A stretch of DNA of 64,000 bases from Enteractinococcus helveticum (GCF_020742345.1 NZ_DYXC01000061.1:1-64000); one strand, 5' to 3'. Positions 50,924-60,780 are shown, counted from the first letter of the stretch. Numbers and translations: made by a program. Notes: a model not told the origin generated them from the letters alone.

Positions 50924-52048
50924 CTAGTCGACAATCTCTTGATATGCCGCAAATAGCAAGGATTCATCGGGAACATCGTAGGTGACTGGTTTGCCTTGCT
51001 CTTCTAGGATCACAAAGCGCAGTTGTTCGCCGCGGTTTTTCTTATCACGACGAATACCATCCAATAAAGTCGCCCACCGGTCTCCAACGTAGCTGGTTGG
51101 CAAACCGATGCCTTCGAGGATGCTGCGGTGGCGGGCCACTGTGGCATCGTCGAGACGGCCGACTGAGCGTGCGAGTTCGGCGGCAAAGACCATTCCGACA
51201 GCGACGGCTGCCCCGTGACGGTACTGGTAGCGTTCCGCCAATTCGATGGCGTGCCCCAGCGTGTGCCCGTAGTTGAGCATCTGACGCAGGTTGGATTCTT
51301 TAAGGTCCTGGCTTACGACATCGGCTTTAACTTGGATTGCCCGTTCAATGAGTTCACGCAGCACCGAGGCGTGCGGGTTGGAAACCTGCGACATGTTGGC
51401 TTCGATCAGGTCCAAGATGGTCGCATCGGCGATAAAACCGCATTTTACGACTTCGGCCAGTCCCGAGATGACCTCGTTTTTGGGCAGGGTGAGCAATGTG
51501 TCAAGATCGGCTAGCACACCAGCCGGTGGGTGGAATGCGCCGACCAGGTTTTTGCCCTCGGCGGTGTTGATACCGGTTTTTCCTCCAACAGAAGCGTCCA
51601 CCATGCCCAACAAGGTGGTGGGCATGTGGATGACACGCACACCACGTAGCCAGGTTGCGGCAACGAAACCGGCAAGATCTGAGACTGCTCCCCCTCCAAC
51701 GGAGACAATGGCATCTGAGCGGGTGAAGTCACTTTGTCCCAGAACCTGCCAACAGAAGGAGGCAACTTCGATGTGTTTGCCTTCTTCTGAATCCGGGATC
51801 TCCACCAAAATGGCGTTGAAACCGGCCTCATCCAGCGATGATTTCACAACGTCACCGGTCGCGCGCAGCGCGCGCGGCAGGATGATTGCCACCCGGTGGG
51901 TTTGAGGCCCCAGGATCTCTGGTAGCTGGGCTAGCAGGCCGCTGCCAATAACGACGTCGTAACCGCCGTTGACTTCGTTTGCTGAGCCGCCTGCAACCTT
52001 GATGATCGTGGGCTGTTGGGTAGTGGCGCTTGTAGTGTTTTCAGTCAT
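50924..52048 (-). CDS. aroB: 3-dehydroquinate synthase
   Basis: Second step of the shikimate pathway (374 aa), NAD and zinc dependent. VGGGAVSDLAGFVAATWLRGV, the PTTLLGMVDASVGGKTGIN motif and the metal His in NYGHTLGHAIE are intact. ATG at 52048 overlaps the aroK stop as ATGA; a start eight codons earlier is less likely. Fourth gene of aroE-aroC-aroK-aroB order on the minus strand. Confidence 0.96.
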   Translation of the reverse strand: MTENTTSATTQQPTIIKVAGGSANEVNGGYDVVIGSGLLAQLPEILGPQTHRVAIILPRALRATGDVVKSSLDEAGFNAILVEIPDSEEGKHIEVASFCWQVLGQSDFTRSDAIVSVGGGAVSDLAGFVAATWLRGVRVIHMPTTLLGMVDASVGGKTGINTAEGKNLVGAFHPPAGVLADLDTLLTLPKNEVISGLAEVVKCGFIADATILDLIEANMSQVSNPHASVLRELIERAIQVKADVVSQDLKESNLRQMLNYGHTLGHAIELAERYQYRHGAAVAVGMVFAAELARSVGRLDDATVARHRSILEGIGLPTSYVGDRWATLLDGIRRDKKNRGEQLRFVILEEQGKPVTYDVPDESLLFAAYQEIVD

Positions 52049-52587
52049 AACTGCGGTCGAATCCCTTGACAAAATGATTGATATCCTTGGACGATCTTAG
52101 TCGCCACAGCGTCGACGTCCAGTCCAGTGGTATCCACCACTTGATGTGCTGACTGGGTGAAGTGCTCAAGCCTATCGGCCCGGATCCGCGACCATTGACC
52201 TGCTGGATCGCCTGCCAACACGGGCCGATCGCTGGCATCGCCGAGCCGATTGAGGGCTTTTGATTCGCTGACGTCGAGGAATACAACGTAACCACGCTCA
52301 CGAATAATTTCGCGGTTAGCCAGCCGAATGATGGCTCCCCCGCCCAGTGAAATGACACCTAAATCATCGCGGGCAAGGGTCTGGGCAATGACTTGTTGTT
52401 CGTTGTCACGAAAGGCTGTCTCACCGTGGGTGGTGAAGAATTGGCCGATGTGGCCGTGTTCGGCCACGAACAGATCGTCGGTATCAACATAGTTTGCTTC
52501 AAGACGCTGTGCGAGGTGTCTACCCACGGTGGTTTTACCCGATCCCATGGGGCCGATCAGAATGATCGGCAGGCTAAGTGCTGGCAT
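52045..52587 (-). CDS. aroK: Shikimate kinase
   Basis: Phosphorylates shikimate (180 aa). Walker A GPMGSGKTTVGR at about 12-23, the shikimate-binding DTDD, the FRDNE Arg, GGGAI and the lid Arg in SDRPVL are present. ATG at 52587, 2 nt after the aroC stop; coupled to aroB by ATGA. Confidence 0.96.
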   Translation of the reverse strand: MPALSLPIILIGPMGSGKTTVGRHLAQRLEANYVDTDDLFVAEHGHIGQFFTTHGETAFRDNEQQVIAQTLARDDLGVISLGGGAIIRLANREIIRERGYVVFLDVSESKALNRLGDASDRPVLAGDPAGQWSRIRADRLEHFTQSAHQVVDTTGLDVDAVATKIVQGYQSFCQGIRPQL

Positions 52588-52589
52588 GG

Positions 52590-53822
52590 TTATAGTGGGT
52601 CGCCCAGGTGGTCATCGGCGGCGTCATCCGAGGATGGTTCGGGCAGCCGAGCAATATTTGCAATGAAGCTGTCCATATTGCGTTTGGTTTCGGCAACGGA
52701 GTCGCCACCAAATTTCTCTAGCACTTCACCGGCGATCACCAGGGCAACCATGGCCTCAGCGACGACTCCAGAGGCTGGAACCGCCGTGACATCGGAACGC
52801 TGGTGGTGGGCCTTCGTGGCCTGCCCGGTTGCGACATCAACTGTTTGAAGCGCTCGTGGCACGGTGGCAATCGGTTTCATGGCCACGCGCACACGGATGG
52901 GTTCTCCGGTCGACATGCCTGCTTCAATGCCGCCGGCACGGTGGGTTGTGCGGGCAACTGAGCCATCAGGGTTGCGCACAATTTCATCATGGGCAGCTGA
53001 ACCAACCCGGGTGGCGATGTCGAAACCATCACCGATTTCAACACCCTTCATGGCTTGGATACCCATCAGGGCGCCAGCCAGTTTTGAATCCAAACGGCGA
53101 TCCCAGTGGATGTGGGAGCCGAGCCCGACCGGTGCATTGTGTACGATAACTTCGACCACTCCGCCCAGGGTTTCTCCAGACTTCTTGGTCACATCGACAA
53201 CTTGGACCATCTTGGCCGAGACCTCTGGATCAATGCAGCGCAGTGGATCAGCATCCAAGGATTCCACATCGTCGGCGGTGGGAAAGTCATAGCCATCTGG
53301 TATGGCCACCTCTCCCATGCGCACGGTATGCGACACGGTGGTAATCCCAAGCTGGGCTAAGAACTGCTGGGCTACCCGGCCCAGAGCCACACGGGTCGCT
53401 GTTTCGCGGGCGGAGGCGCGCTCGAGCAGTGGGCGGGCTTCATCGAAACCGTACTTCTGCATGCCAGCCATATCGGCGTGACCCGGACGCGGGCGGGTGA
53501 GCTTGGCGTTGCGAGCCAGGCCCTCAAGTTCTGCAGAATCAACGGGATCAGGGTTCATTACCTTTTCCCATTTTGGCCATTCGGTGTTGGCGATATGAAT
53601 GGCAATGGGCGAGCCGAGTGTCACCCCATGACGAACACCACCAATAATGGTGACCTCGTCTTTTTCAAATTTCATTCGCGCTCCGCGACCGTACCCTAAA
53701 CGACGCCGCATAAGGGCTTCTTGGACATCGGCGGTAGTGATTTCAATTCCCGCCGGTAGGCCTTCAATAATTCCTACGAGTCCAGAGCCGTGCGACTCCC
53801 CTGCTGTTAACCAACGCATCAT
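52590..53822 (-). CDS. aroC: Chorismate synthase
   Basis: Makes chorismate from EPSP with reduced FMN (410 aa). Signatures: RWLTAGESHGSGLVGIIEGLPAG, RPRPGHADMAGMQKYGFDEARPLLERASARETA and the C-terminal HHQRSDVTAVPASGVVAEAMVALVIA. Two ATGs stand in tandem at 53822 and 53819; MRWLTAGESHG is the usual start, so either is possible. First of aroC-aroK-aroB; 70 nt after aroE. Confidence 0.97.
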   Translation of the reverse strand: MMRWLTAGESHGSGLVGIIEGLPAGIEITTADVQEALMRRRLGYGRGARMKFEKDEVTIIGGVRHGVTLGSPIAIHIANTEWPKWEKVMNPDPVDSAELEGLARNAKLTRPRPGHADMAGMQKYGFDEARPLLERASARETATRVALGRVAQQFLAQLGITTVSHTVRMGEVAIPDGYDFPTADDVESLDADPLRCIDPEVSAKMVQVVDVTKKSGETLGGVVEVIVHNAPVGLGSHIHWDRRLDSKLAGALMGIQAMKGVEIGDGFDIATRVGSAAHDEIVRNPDGSVARTTHRAGGIEAGMSTGEPIRVRVAMKPIATVPRALQTVDVATGQATKAHHQRSDVTAVPASGVVAEAMVALVIAGEVLEKFGGDSVAETKRNMDSFIANIARLPEPSSDDAADDHLGDPL

Positions 53823-53892
53823 AGGCCCGATTCTTTCATGCTCTGCGCAGTTGCGCTTGCTTCATGTCGATGTTTGTCAGTGCGGTTGCACA

Positions 53893-54771
53893 TTAGCTCA
53901 CGTCAAGAGCCAGTGCTGCCGCCATATGGTGTGTTGCGATATCCCAGTCAATAGTTTCTGGGTTTGCTACCACTTTTTGGATAAATAATTTGGCCTGTTC
54001 CACGCCCTGATACAGTAGCATGTCGAGTCCAGATGCCACCTGTGCCCCGGTTGCTTGCCAGGCCGCGGCCAACGCCGTGGGCCAGGGATCATAGATCACA
54101 TCAAGCAGCGGTGGCAGTCCTGCCGATGGTAGTTCAGTGGCCAGCGAATCGGCTGCGTGCGCCGGCAAAGTGGCCACGACAGCAGCATGATGCGCCACTG
54201 ACTGGACAAAGGTCTCTAACCGTTTAACTCGTGCTACTAAACCAAAATACTCAGCAACCTCGAGAGCATCCTGAGCCCGTTGTGGGTCGCGCACGTACAG
54301 CACAACCTGTGTTAGACCCATATCTGCTGCAGCCGCCACAGCCGCCGTAGCTGTGCCGCCGGCCCCGAGAATACCCATCGAACCACCATCAGCACTGGTG
54401 AACCCGGCCTGGGCTAATGCCAGCCGGACGCCGTCGACGTCTGTGTTATAGCCACAAGCTGCACCGTGTTTGTCAAATACCACGGTATTCAGTACACCAA
54501 GGCGTTGCACTCGAGTGGAGAGGTCATCCATGTGGGGTACCAGAACGGCTTTGAGCGGCATCGTCACGGAAAATCCTACAAGACGACGTCGTGAACCGAA
54601 ACGTTGATCAAGTGAGGCGAAAAATTCCGCCGCCTTGTCCTCAGCTACCTCGAACCGGTCGTAATCGATGGGAGCTTGCAAGTATTCGTATGCTGCTTGG
54701 TGCATCGCCGGGGACTTAGAATGTGCGATCGGTGAGCCGAGCACAGCCGCGTGATATTTCTGATCAGTCAT
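53893..54771 (-). CDS. aroE: Shikimate dehydrogenase
   Basis: Reduces 3-dehydroshikimate with NADPH (292 aa). N-terminal VLGSPIAHSKSPAMHQAAY, catalytic Lys in VTMPLK, Asp in YNTDVDG, and the dinucleotide motif GILGAGGTATAA. ATG at 54771; the mltG stop is 11 nt upstream, and ruvX-mltG-aroE are probably one transcript. Confidence 0.94.
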   Translation of the reverse strand: MTDQKYHAAVLGSPIAHSKSPAMHQAAYEYLQAPIDYDRFEVAEDKAAEFFASLDQRFGSRRRLVGFSVTMPLKAVLVPHMDDLSTRVQRLGVLNTVVFDKHGAACGYNTDVDGVRLALAQAGFTSADGGSMGILGAGGTATAAVAAAADMGLTQVVLYVRDPQRAQDALEVAEYFGLVARVKRLETFVQSVAHHAAVVATLPAHAADSLATELPSAGLPPLLDVIYDPWPTALAAAWQATGAQVASGLDMLLYQGVEQAKLFIQKVVANPETIDWDIATHHMAAALALDVS

Positions 54772-54782
54772 ATCTCCCCTGA

Positions 54783-56366
54783 CTACCCGCGACCGCAGAT
54801 CTCAGCGTTATCGTCACAGTAAGCTCGATATTCTTCCTGGTACTCCTGGTGTTGGGCGTAGGTCGAGGAGAACTTCGTTTCACCAGTCTCAATATTGGTG
54901 GTGATCCAGTAGTAGTAGTCCGAATCCTTAGGTGCTGCCGCGGCATCCAGCGCTTCGATTGAAGGGGCACCAATCGGTCCGGGTGGCAATCCGCGGTGGA
55001 CGTAGGTGTTGTATTCATTGGATGCATCGCGGCGGTCTTCGGCGGTAAATTGCAACTGCCGGACGCCCATACCGTAGATAACGGTGGCATCGATCTGTAA
55101 GAATCCTGCAGTTTCTGGATTCGACTCATCCAGACGGTTTTCAATGATTCCAGCCACCGTGGCGTAATCTTCAGGCCGTGCCTCGGCCTCGACGATTGAA
55201 GCAACTGTTACGAGTCGGTGCTGTTGAGCTCCTTCATTCACGTCTAAGCGCTCGAATTCTTCCATGGTCGGTTCGATCATGATTTCTAAGATTTCTTGGA
55301 TGGAGGCATCCAGTGGGAAATGGTACTCTCCGACCGCAATATACCCCTCCAGCGTGGAGGCTTCTGTGGGAAGATCAAAGTTGGTTGGATCTGCTGCCTC
55401 TTCAATCTCTTCGATGCTGTAGTCAGTCCGCTCGGCAATATGTGCGAAGACATCATCAATCCGGTGGCCGGAGTTGACATGAACATAGTTCATGCCCGGA
55501 ATCCCAACCCCCAGTAACACTTCGGCTGCGTCTCGGGCCGGCATCTCATAGCGCAGGGTATATTCACCGGGTTGGATTTGTGCTGTGGTATCAGTTGCTT
55601 CAACAGCGTCACGGAATGCTCTGGTGGAGGCTACGATGTTTTCTTCCACCAGGCGATTGCCGATAACGATGGGGCCTTCGCCCGGGTTGACCTCAAAGGC
55701 GATTTCTTGTCCACCTGGGCCAGGGAAGTCTTTATTATTCCAACCAACCAACTGGCCTACCCCAATGCCGACGATCGCAAGAAGACCCAAAAACACCGCA
55801 AAGCTGGTGAGCATAATGATGGTCCGGCGGCGTTTACGCGTTTTGCGTGTCTTCAATTCTTCCTCGTCGATCTCCGGCAACTGCATACCGTCACCAACGA
55901 GCATGTAACCCAGCGGGTTATCATCGGACGTCTTCTCACCGGGTTGTTCTTCGATGTCAGAGTCGACATTACCGGACTGTTCTGGATATGCGCGGGTATC
56001 TTCGGGAAGTTGTGGTAATGCCGTTGCCGCATTGTCATATCGGATGGAGTCATTGAAAAAGCCCTCAGGTTCTTCCGCTGACTGATCTGGGGAATAATTG
56101 ACCGGACGACTGGGGGCATCTTGGAGTCCGCCGGGGCCGTCAGCAGCTATAGGTTGCGGGCGAAACTCCACTTCAGCTTCGGACGTTTCAGGTTCAGCCG
56201 GTGACGTTTCGGCTTCTGGGAGGTAGTGCTCTGAATCCTCCTGGGTGACCGTAAGCTCGCCTGTCATGTGCCGGGCTTGGTGCCGGGCACGCTCATATTC
56301 CCGACGTTCCCGGCGGGAACGGAACTGTGGTTCAGAAGGTTCTTCTGGCAGCTTGCTATCCGTCAA
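54783..56366 (-). CDS. mltG: Endolytic murein transglycosylase MltG
   Basis: Membrane-bound lytic transglycosylase (527 aa) that cuts nascent glycan strands and sets their length. An unusually long acidic, Pro/Glu-rich cytosolic part (1-~170) with a basic start (RSRRERREYERARHQ) precedes a basic stop (KTRKTRKRRR) and one membrane helix (~182-208); then a LysM-like part and the YceG catalytic domain, with Glu393 in ASIVEAEA and the NEYNTYVHRGLPPGPIGAP block. Start is TTG at 56366, overlapping the ruvX end, with GGAGGG six bases before; the longer frame upstream is antisense-like and discarded. Order ruvX-mltG-aroE is standard. Confidence 0.94.
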   Translation of the reverse strand: MTDSKLPEEPSEPQFRSRRERREYERARHQARHMTGELTVTQEDSEHYLPEAETSPAEPETSEAEVEFRPQPIAADGPGGLQDAPSRPVNYSPDQSAEEPEGFFNDSIRYDNAATALPQLPEDTRAYPEQSGNVDSDIEEQPGEKTSDDNPLGYMLVGDGMQLPEIDEEELKTRKTRKRRRTIIMLTSFAVFLGLLAIVGIGVGQLVGWNNKDFPGPGGQEIAFEVNPGEGPIVIGNRLVEENIVASTRAFRDAVEATDTTAQIQPGEYTLRYEMPARDAAEVLLGVGIPGMNYVHVNSGHRIDDVFAHIAERTDYSIEEIEEAADPTNFDLPTEASTLEGYIAVGEYHFPLDASIQEILEIMIEPTMEEFERLDVNEGAQQHRLVTVASIVEAEARPEDYATVAGIIENRLDESNPETAGFLQIDATVIYGMGVRQLQFTAEDRRDASNEYNTYVHRGLPPGPIGAPSIEALDAAAAPKDSDYYYWITTNIETGETKFSSTYAQHQEYQEEYRAYCDDNAEICGRG

Positions 56367-56877
56367 CTTCGCCCTCCTCGTCTCGGCCGACCAGGACGCC
56401 GGTGTTACCCCCGGTATTTTTCTCCAGCACCATGGCATGTTCCAAAATAGCCACGGCGGCAAGCTGATCGATCACAGATCGCTGTTTCCGCGATGATACG
56501 CCTGCCTGGCGAAGTTGCTGTGTTGCACTCACCGTCGACAGCCGTTCATCAATGAGCCGAACCTGGGTGGGAAGTTCTGCTTCAGCAAGCATTGTTGCCA
56601 ATTGCCGGGCAAAAATGTGAGCGTCCTGAGTCGACGCAGTCTTTTGGCCTTTCAGGTTAATCGGATCGCCGACGTAGACACGAACAGCATTTCGTTGAAT
56701 CGCTTCATGAACGATTGCATGCAGGTCGCGAAAATTCTTGGGGTCTCTCGTCAATGTGGTCACCGGACTGGCCATAATGCCAGCCGGATCGGTTGCCGCA
56801 AGGCCAACACGGGCCCGTCCGACATCCACTCCCAGACGAGAACCTCGTACCGGCTCATGATCGCGTGTATCTGTCAT
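56356..56877 (-). CDS. ruvX: Holliday junction resolvase-like protein RuvX/YqgF
   Basis: RNase H-fold protein (173 aa) implicated in 16S rRNA 5' maturation and formerly called a putative Holliday junction resolvase. GVDVGRARVGLAATDP with the catalytic Asp (~18), VYVGDPINLKG, LIDERLSTVSA and the C-terminal DQLAAVAILEHAM are conserved. An acidic 20-residue tail follows. 36 nt after alaS. Confidence 0.93.
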   Translation of the reverse strand: MTDTRDHEPVRGSRLGVDVGRARVGLAATDPAGIMASPVTTLTRDPKNFRDLHAIVHEAIQRNAVRVYVGDPINLKGQKTASTQDAHIFARQLATMLAEAELPTQVRLIDERLSTVSATQQLRQAGVSSRKQRSVIDQLAAVAILEHAMVLEKNTGGNTGVLVGRDEEGEVDG

Positions 56878-56913
56878 TGAATAGTTCTAATCAGCGTTTC
56901 GTTGTCGGTTCTG

Positions 56914-59601
56914 TTATGCAGTTTCCACTGCCTGCCGAAGTGCTGTTAGCGCATCGGCAATCTTGGCAGTGTCCTGTCCCCCGCCTTGAGCAAGATCTGG
57001 TTTACCGCCGCCGCCACCACCTAAGGTTTGTGAGGCGACCTTGACCAGATTACCTGCTTTCAGTCCCAGATTCTGCGCACTTTCATTGACGGCTATGACT
57101 ACCAGTGGACGATTATTCGCCACACCAATCAAGGCCACGACAATGTTCTGATGACCAGCCTTGGCTAGTCGATCGCGTAGATCCATCACCGTGGAGCGTA
57201 GGTCATCTGCACTGGAAACGTCGCCCAGATTCTGGGCTAGCAAGGTCACATTTCCGACGGTTTCTACTTCATCCACAAGTTTTGCTGCTTGTGCAAGCAT
57301 CTGTTGTGTGCGAAGTGCTGCAAGTTCTTTTTCTAGCTCGCGCAGACGAGTCAGGGTTTGCTCAACACGGCCCGGGATTTCAGCTGTCGGTGCTTTAAGC
57401 ATGGAAGACAGCTGATTGACCAGCGTCCGTTCGGCAGCGAAGTGTTCGAAAGCATCAAGTCCAACGAGAGCTTCGACTCGTCGGTTTCCTGAGCCCACAG
57501 ACTGTTCAGTGAGCAGTGCCAATGTTCCGATCTCGGCGGTCGCTGAAACGTGGGTTCCACCGCACAACTCACGTGACCAGGCACCATCGATTTCGACAAC
57601 TCGAACGCGATCGCCATACTTTTCACCGAACAGGCTCATAGCCCCCATGTCTTTAGCTTCTTGCAAGCTAGTTTCCACGGTGTGGACCGGGAAATTATCC
57701 CGGATAGCAATGTTGGACAGTTCTTCAACTTCACGGCGTGCGGCATCGGACAACGCATCTTGCCATCGGAAGTCAAAGCGCAGATAGCCCTCTTTATTGA
57801 ATGAGCCTGCCTGCACGGCTTCTGGTCCGAGAATCTGGTGAAGTGCCGCGTGAATGATGTGCGTCGCCGAATGAGCTTTCTGGGCGTCTAAACGTCGCTG
57901 CAGATTAATCGCTGCAACGGCTTCTGCGCCCAGTGCTGCTTCGCCCTCACGTATAATGCCTTGGTGGACCGACAGGCCTTTGATCGGTGACTGCACATCG
58001 GTGATCTCGATGACAAAGCCGTCACCGGTAATCAACCCAGAGTCAGCAGCTTGGCCGCCAGCTTCGGCATAAAACGGTGTTGCGTCTAGGACCAGTTCGA
58101 TTTGTTGGCCTTGCTCAGCAACCGATGCCTGCTGCCCGTTAACCAACAGGGATCGAATTCGTGATTGCGTGGTGTGCTCGGTGTATCCGGTAAATACCGT
58201 GTCTTCACCTGCGTGGGCTGCATAGTACAGGCTGGTATCAGCGTGACCCGTTTTCTTGGATTTAGCATCCCTCCGGGCTCGTTGGCGTTGTTCCTGCATC
58301 AGCTCCATGAATTTGTCCTGGTCAACGGCAACCCCGGCCTCTTCAGCCATTTCCAGTGTGAGGTCAATAGGAAAACCGTAAGTATCATGCAGTTCAAATG
58401 CCGCATCCCCAGACAGTAGTGTTCCGGCTTCGCGTGCTTGTGCAACGGAGGATTCTAACCGCGTGGTGCCGGCCGCGATCGTCCGCAAGAATGCACGTTC
58501 CTCGGCATAAGCAATACGCGAGATCCGTTCAAAGTCTTCAGCGACTTCCGGATATGAGCCACGCATCGCATCACGTGAAATCGGCAAGAGTTCGGGCAGC
58601 ACTGCACTGTTGACACCCATCAGGCGCATCGCGCGAACGGCACGACGAATCAACCGACGCAAGACATAGCCACCGCCTTCATTGCCAGGGATAACACCGT
58701 CGCTGATGAGCATCAAAGCTGAACGTATGTGATCTGCGATGTAGCGAAGCCGCATATCGTTTGCAAATCGTGGATCTTGAGGATCTTCGGTTGACGTATA
58801 GCTAACGCCAGCTAGTTCTGCTGCACGGTCCAGAACAGGACGAACCTGGTCGGTCTCATACATGTTTTCGACGTCCTGCAGGATCATGGCTAATCGTTCC
58901 ATGCCCAAGCCGGTATCGATATTTTTATGAACCAATTCACCAACGATGTCGAAGTCTGCTTGGCTACGAACCTCACCGAGTTGGTACTGCATGAACACGA
59001 GGTTCCAGATTTCTAGGTAGCGGGTGTCATCGACTGCAGGGCCACCCTCGGCACCGTATTCGGGGCCGCGATCGTAGTAGATTTCGGAACATGGGCCTCC
59101 GGGACCGGGCTGGCCGGTGTGCCAGTAGTTATCTTCATTGCCCATGCGTTGAATTCGTTCGGTGGGGATTTTGACGACGTCTCGCCAAATTTCGTAGGCC
59201 TCGTCGTCTTCCTGGTACACGGTGACCCAGAGACGCTCGGGATCCAAACCGTAACCACCGTCCTCTTGGGAGGTGGTCAAAAGTTCCCAGGCCATGGTGA
59301 TCGCGCCGTGTTTGAAGTAATCCCCAAAGGAGAAGTTACCCGCCATTTGGAAAAACGTACCGTGACGAGCGGTTTTACCGACTTCTTCAATATCAGCGGT
59401 ACGAATACATTTCTGCACCGAGACCGCACGCTGGTACGGAGGGGTTTGCTGGCCAAGAAAGTATGGGATGAACGGGACCATGCCGGCGACGGTGAACAGC
59501 AACGACGGATCTGGGGAGACCAGCGACGCCGAGGGAACTACGGTGTGAGCTTTCTTTTCAAAAAACGCAGTCCAGCGGCGGGCAATTTCATGAGTTTGCA
59601 T
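56914..59601 (-). CDS. alaS: Alanyl-tRNA synthetase
   Basis: Class II synthetase (895 aa). N-terminal catalytic domain (RRWTAFFEKKAHTVVPSASLV, PFIPYFLGQ, FSFGDYFK), the editing domain zinc motif HSATHIIHAAL and CGGTHV, and a C-terminal DHHA1-type glycine-rich end GGGGGGKPDLAQGGG. ATG at 59601. Length and motifs are complete. It precedes ruvX-mltG-aroE and follows a small membrane-anchored gene. Confidence 0.97.
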   Translation of the reverse strand: MQTHEIARRWTAFFEKKAHTVVPSASLVSPDPSLLFTVAGMVPFIPYFLGQQTPPYQRAVSVQKCIRTADIEEVGKTARHGTFFQMAGNFSFGDYFKHGAITMAWELLTTSQEDGGYGLDPERLWVTVYQEDDEAYEIWRDVVKIPTERIQRMGNEDNYWHTGQPGPGGPCSEIYYDRGPEYGAEGGPAVDDTRYLEIWNLVFMQYQLGEVRSQADFDIVGELVHKNIDTGLGMERLAMILQDVENMYETDQVRPVLDRAAELAGVSYTSTEDPQDPRFANDMRLRYIADHIRSALMLISDGVIPGNEGGGYVLRRLIRRAVRAMRLMGVNSAVLPELLPISRDAMRGSYPEVAEDFERISRIAYAEERAFLRTIAAGTTRLESSVAQAREAGTLLSGDAAFELHDTYGFPIDLTLEMAEEAGVAVDQDKFMELMQEQRQRARRDAKSKKTGHADTSLYYAAHAGEDTVFTGYTEHTTQSRIRSLLVNGQQASVAEQGQQIELVLDATPFYAEAGGQAADSGLITGDGFVIEITDVQSPIKGLSVHQGIIREGEAALGAEAVAAINLQRRLDAQKAHSATHIIHAALHQILGPEAVQAGSFNKEGYLRFDFRWQDALSDAARREVEELSNIAIRDNFPVHTVETSLQEAKDMGAMSLFGEKYGDRVRVVEIDGAWSRELCGGTHVSATAEIGTLALLTEQSVGSGNRRVEALVGLDAFEHFAAERTLVNQLSSMLKAPTAEIPGRVEQTLTRLRELEKELAALRTQQMLAQAAKLVDEVETVGNVTLLAQNLGDVSSADDLRSTVMDLRDRLAKAGHQNIVVALIGVANNRPLVVIAVNESAQNLGLKAGNLVKVASQTLGGGGGGKPDLAQGGGQDTAKIADALTALRQAVETA

Positions 59602-59625
59602 AACTGTTTTCCATCACGAGCTAGG

Positions 59626-59645
59626 AACCGGTGACACTACCGGTT
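59626..59645. repeat. Perfect 7-bp inverted repeat before alaS
   Basis: AACCGGT-N6-ACCGGTT in the 71-nt gap between the small hypothetical gene and alaS. No T-run follows on the minus strand, so it may be an operator or a leader hairpin rather than a terminator. Confidence 0.5.
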
Positions 59646-59672
59646 TGATTGAATAGTTCTGAAAGTTAGGGA

Positions 59673-59996
59673 TTATTCGGCCCGTACCGAGGCGACATTC
59701 GTTACTTCGCCTTGCAGTGGCTCGACCCCATTGGGCTTTTCGACAATCGGCGGGGCGGGTTCTGCTCTGTTCAGCGCAGGGATTTGGTCTCGCACGGTAG
59801 TAAAGAACGCTTTAGTGGACTCCACGATAATTTGGGCGGCGCCTTCACCGATGCTGCGTCCGATATTTTCCGGTGCCAGCGAGGTGCGTAGAGCTTCTTC
59901 TGCCCGGATGGCGGCCTCGTCTCGGCCCTTAGAGAGTTTCGAGTGACCGTACCATCCAAGTGCTGCTCCCACTCCCACAAGTAAAACTCGTTTCAC
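59673..59996 (-). CDS. Small hypothetical protein with N-terminal membrane segment
   Basis: 107 aa; function unknown. A short hydrophobic N-terminus (VLLVGVGAALGWYGHSKL, about 4-21) follows a basic MKR and could anchor it to the membrane. The remainder is helical and polar (DEAAIRAEEALRTSLAPENIGRSIGEGAAQIIVESTKAFF) with a Pro-rich tail. The place between rpsD and alaS is where actinobacteria carry small DUF6167/DUF948-like genes, which fits, but the assignment is tentative. GTG start at 59996. Confidence 0.7.
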   Translation of the reverse strand: MKRVLLVGVGAALGWYGHSKLSKGRDEAAIRAEEALRTSLAPENIGRSIGEGAAQIIVESTKAFFTTVRDQIPALNRAEPAPPIVEKPNGVEPLQGEVTNVASVRAE

Positions 59997-60090
59997 AACC
60001 GCAGTCCCTTTCTGATTCTGGATCGTCCCTACTCTACCAATCTGGTCAGTCTATTCGATTTCAAAGACAAGATTTGTAGGGAAACAACTC

Positions 60091-60132
60091 CGGCCCGGTG
60101 CCCTGTCAAAAAACAAGGGACACCGAGCCGGG
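60091..60132 (-). terminator. Terminator after rpsD
   Basis: On the minus strand CCCGGCTCGGTGTCCCT pairs with AGGGCACCGGGCCGG across a T-rich loop (TGTTTTTTGAC), one small bulge. It lies 22 nt after the rpsD stop. Confidence 0.75.
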
Positions 60133-60153
60133 AATGTTAATTGAATACTAGGC

Positions 60154-60780
60154 TTAGCGCGAGTAGTGCTCGACAACCAGCTGTTCTTGAATCGACACTG
60201 GGATTTCAGCGCGTTTTGGTTCACGAGCCAAGGTGGCGCGCAGTTTGTCGATTTCTACTTCCAGGTAGCCTGGAACGTCTGGCAGTACTTCCTGGTGTGC
60301 ACCGGTGGCAGCGATCTGGAATGGGACCATAGTTTCGCTACGCTGTGCAACGTGAATCAGCTGGCCTGGTTTAACCTGGAACGATGGGCGGTCAACACGC
60401 TGACCGTCAACCAGGATGTGCTGGTGAACAACCAGCTGGCGGGCCTGTGCGATGGTACGGGCGAAACCGGCACGCAGTACGAGAGCATCCAGGCGGGACT
60501 CCAGCATTTCTACCAGGTTTTCACCGGCCAGACCCGAACGGCGGCGTGCTTCTTTGAAGTAGCGCACCATCTGGGCTTCACGAATGTTGTAGATTGCCCG
60601 CAGACGCTGCTTTTCTTTCAGACGTACCGAGTAGTCAGAGTCCTGACGACGACGAGCACGGCCGTGCTGTCCTGGACCGTATGGGCGGCGCTCCATGTAC
60701 TTTTCAGCTTTTGGAGTCAGGGCAATACCGAGTGCACGCGAGTGGCGCACTGTGCGGCGGTTACGAAGACCTTTAGCCAT
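60154..60780 (-). CDS. rpsD: 30S ribosomal protein S4
   Basis: Primary 16S rRNA-binding protein (208 aa). Sequence runs from RNRRTVRHSRALGIALTPKAEKYMERRPYGPGQHG to an S4 RNA-binding domain (ESRLDALVLRAGFARTIAQARQLVVHQHILVDGQRVDRPSF). The N-terminal region lacks the four zinc cysteines (zinc-free form). ATG at 60780 after AAAAGGAAG. Stand-alone, with its own terminator; in many bacteria rpsD sits apart from the S13-S11 operon and is autoregulated. Confidence 0.98.
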   Translation of the reverse strand: MAKGLRNRRTVRHSRALGIALTPKAEKYMERRPYGPGQHGRARRRQDSDYSVRLKEKQRLRAIYNIREAQMVRYFKEARRRSGLAGENLVEMLESRLDALVLRAGFARTIAQARQLVVHQHILVDGQRVDRPSFQVKPGQLIHVAQRSETMVPFQIAATGAHQEVLPDVPGYLEVEIDKLRATLAREPKRAEIPVSIQEQLVVEHYSR

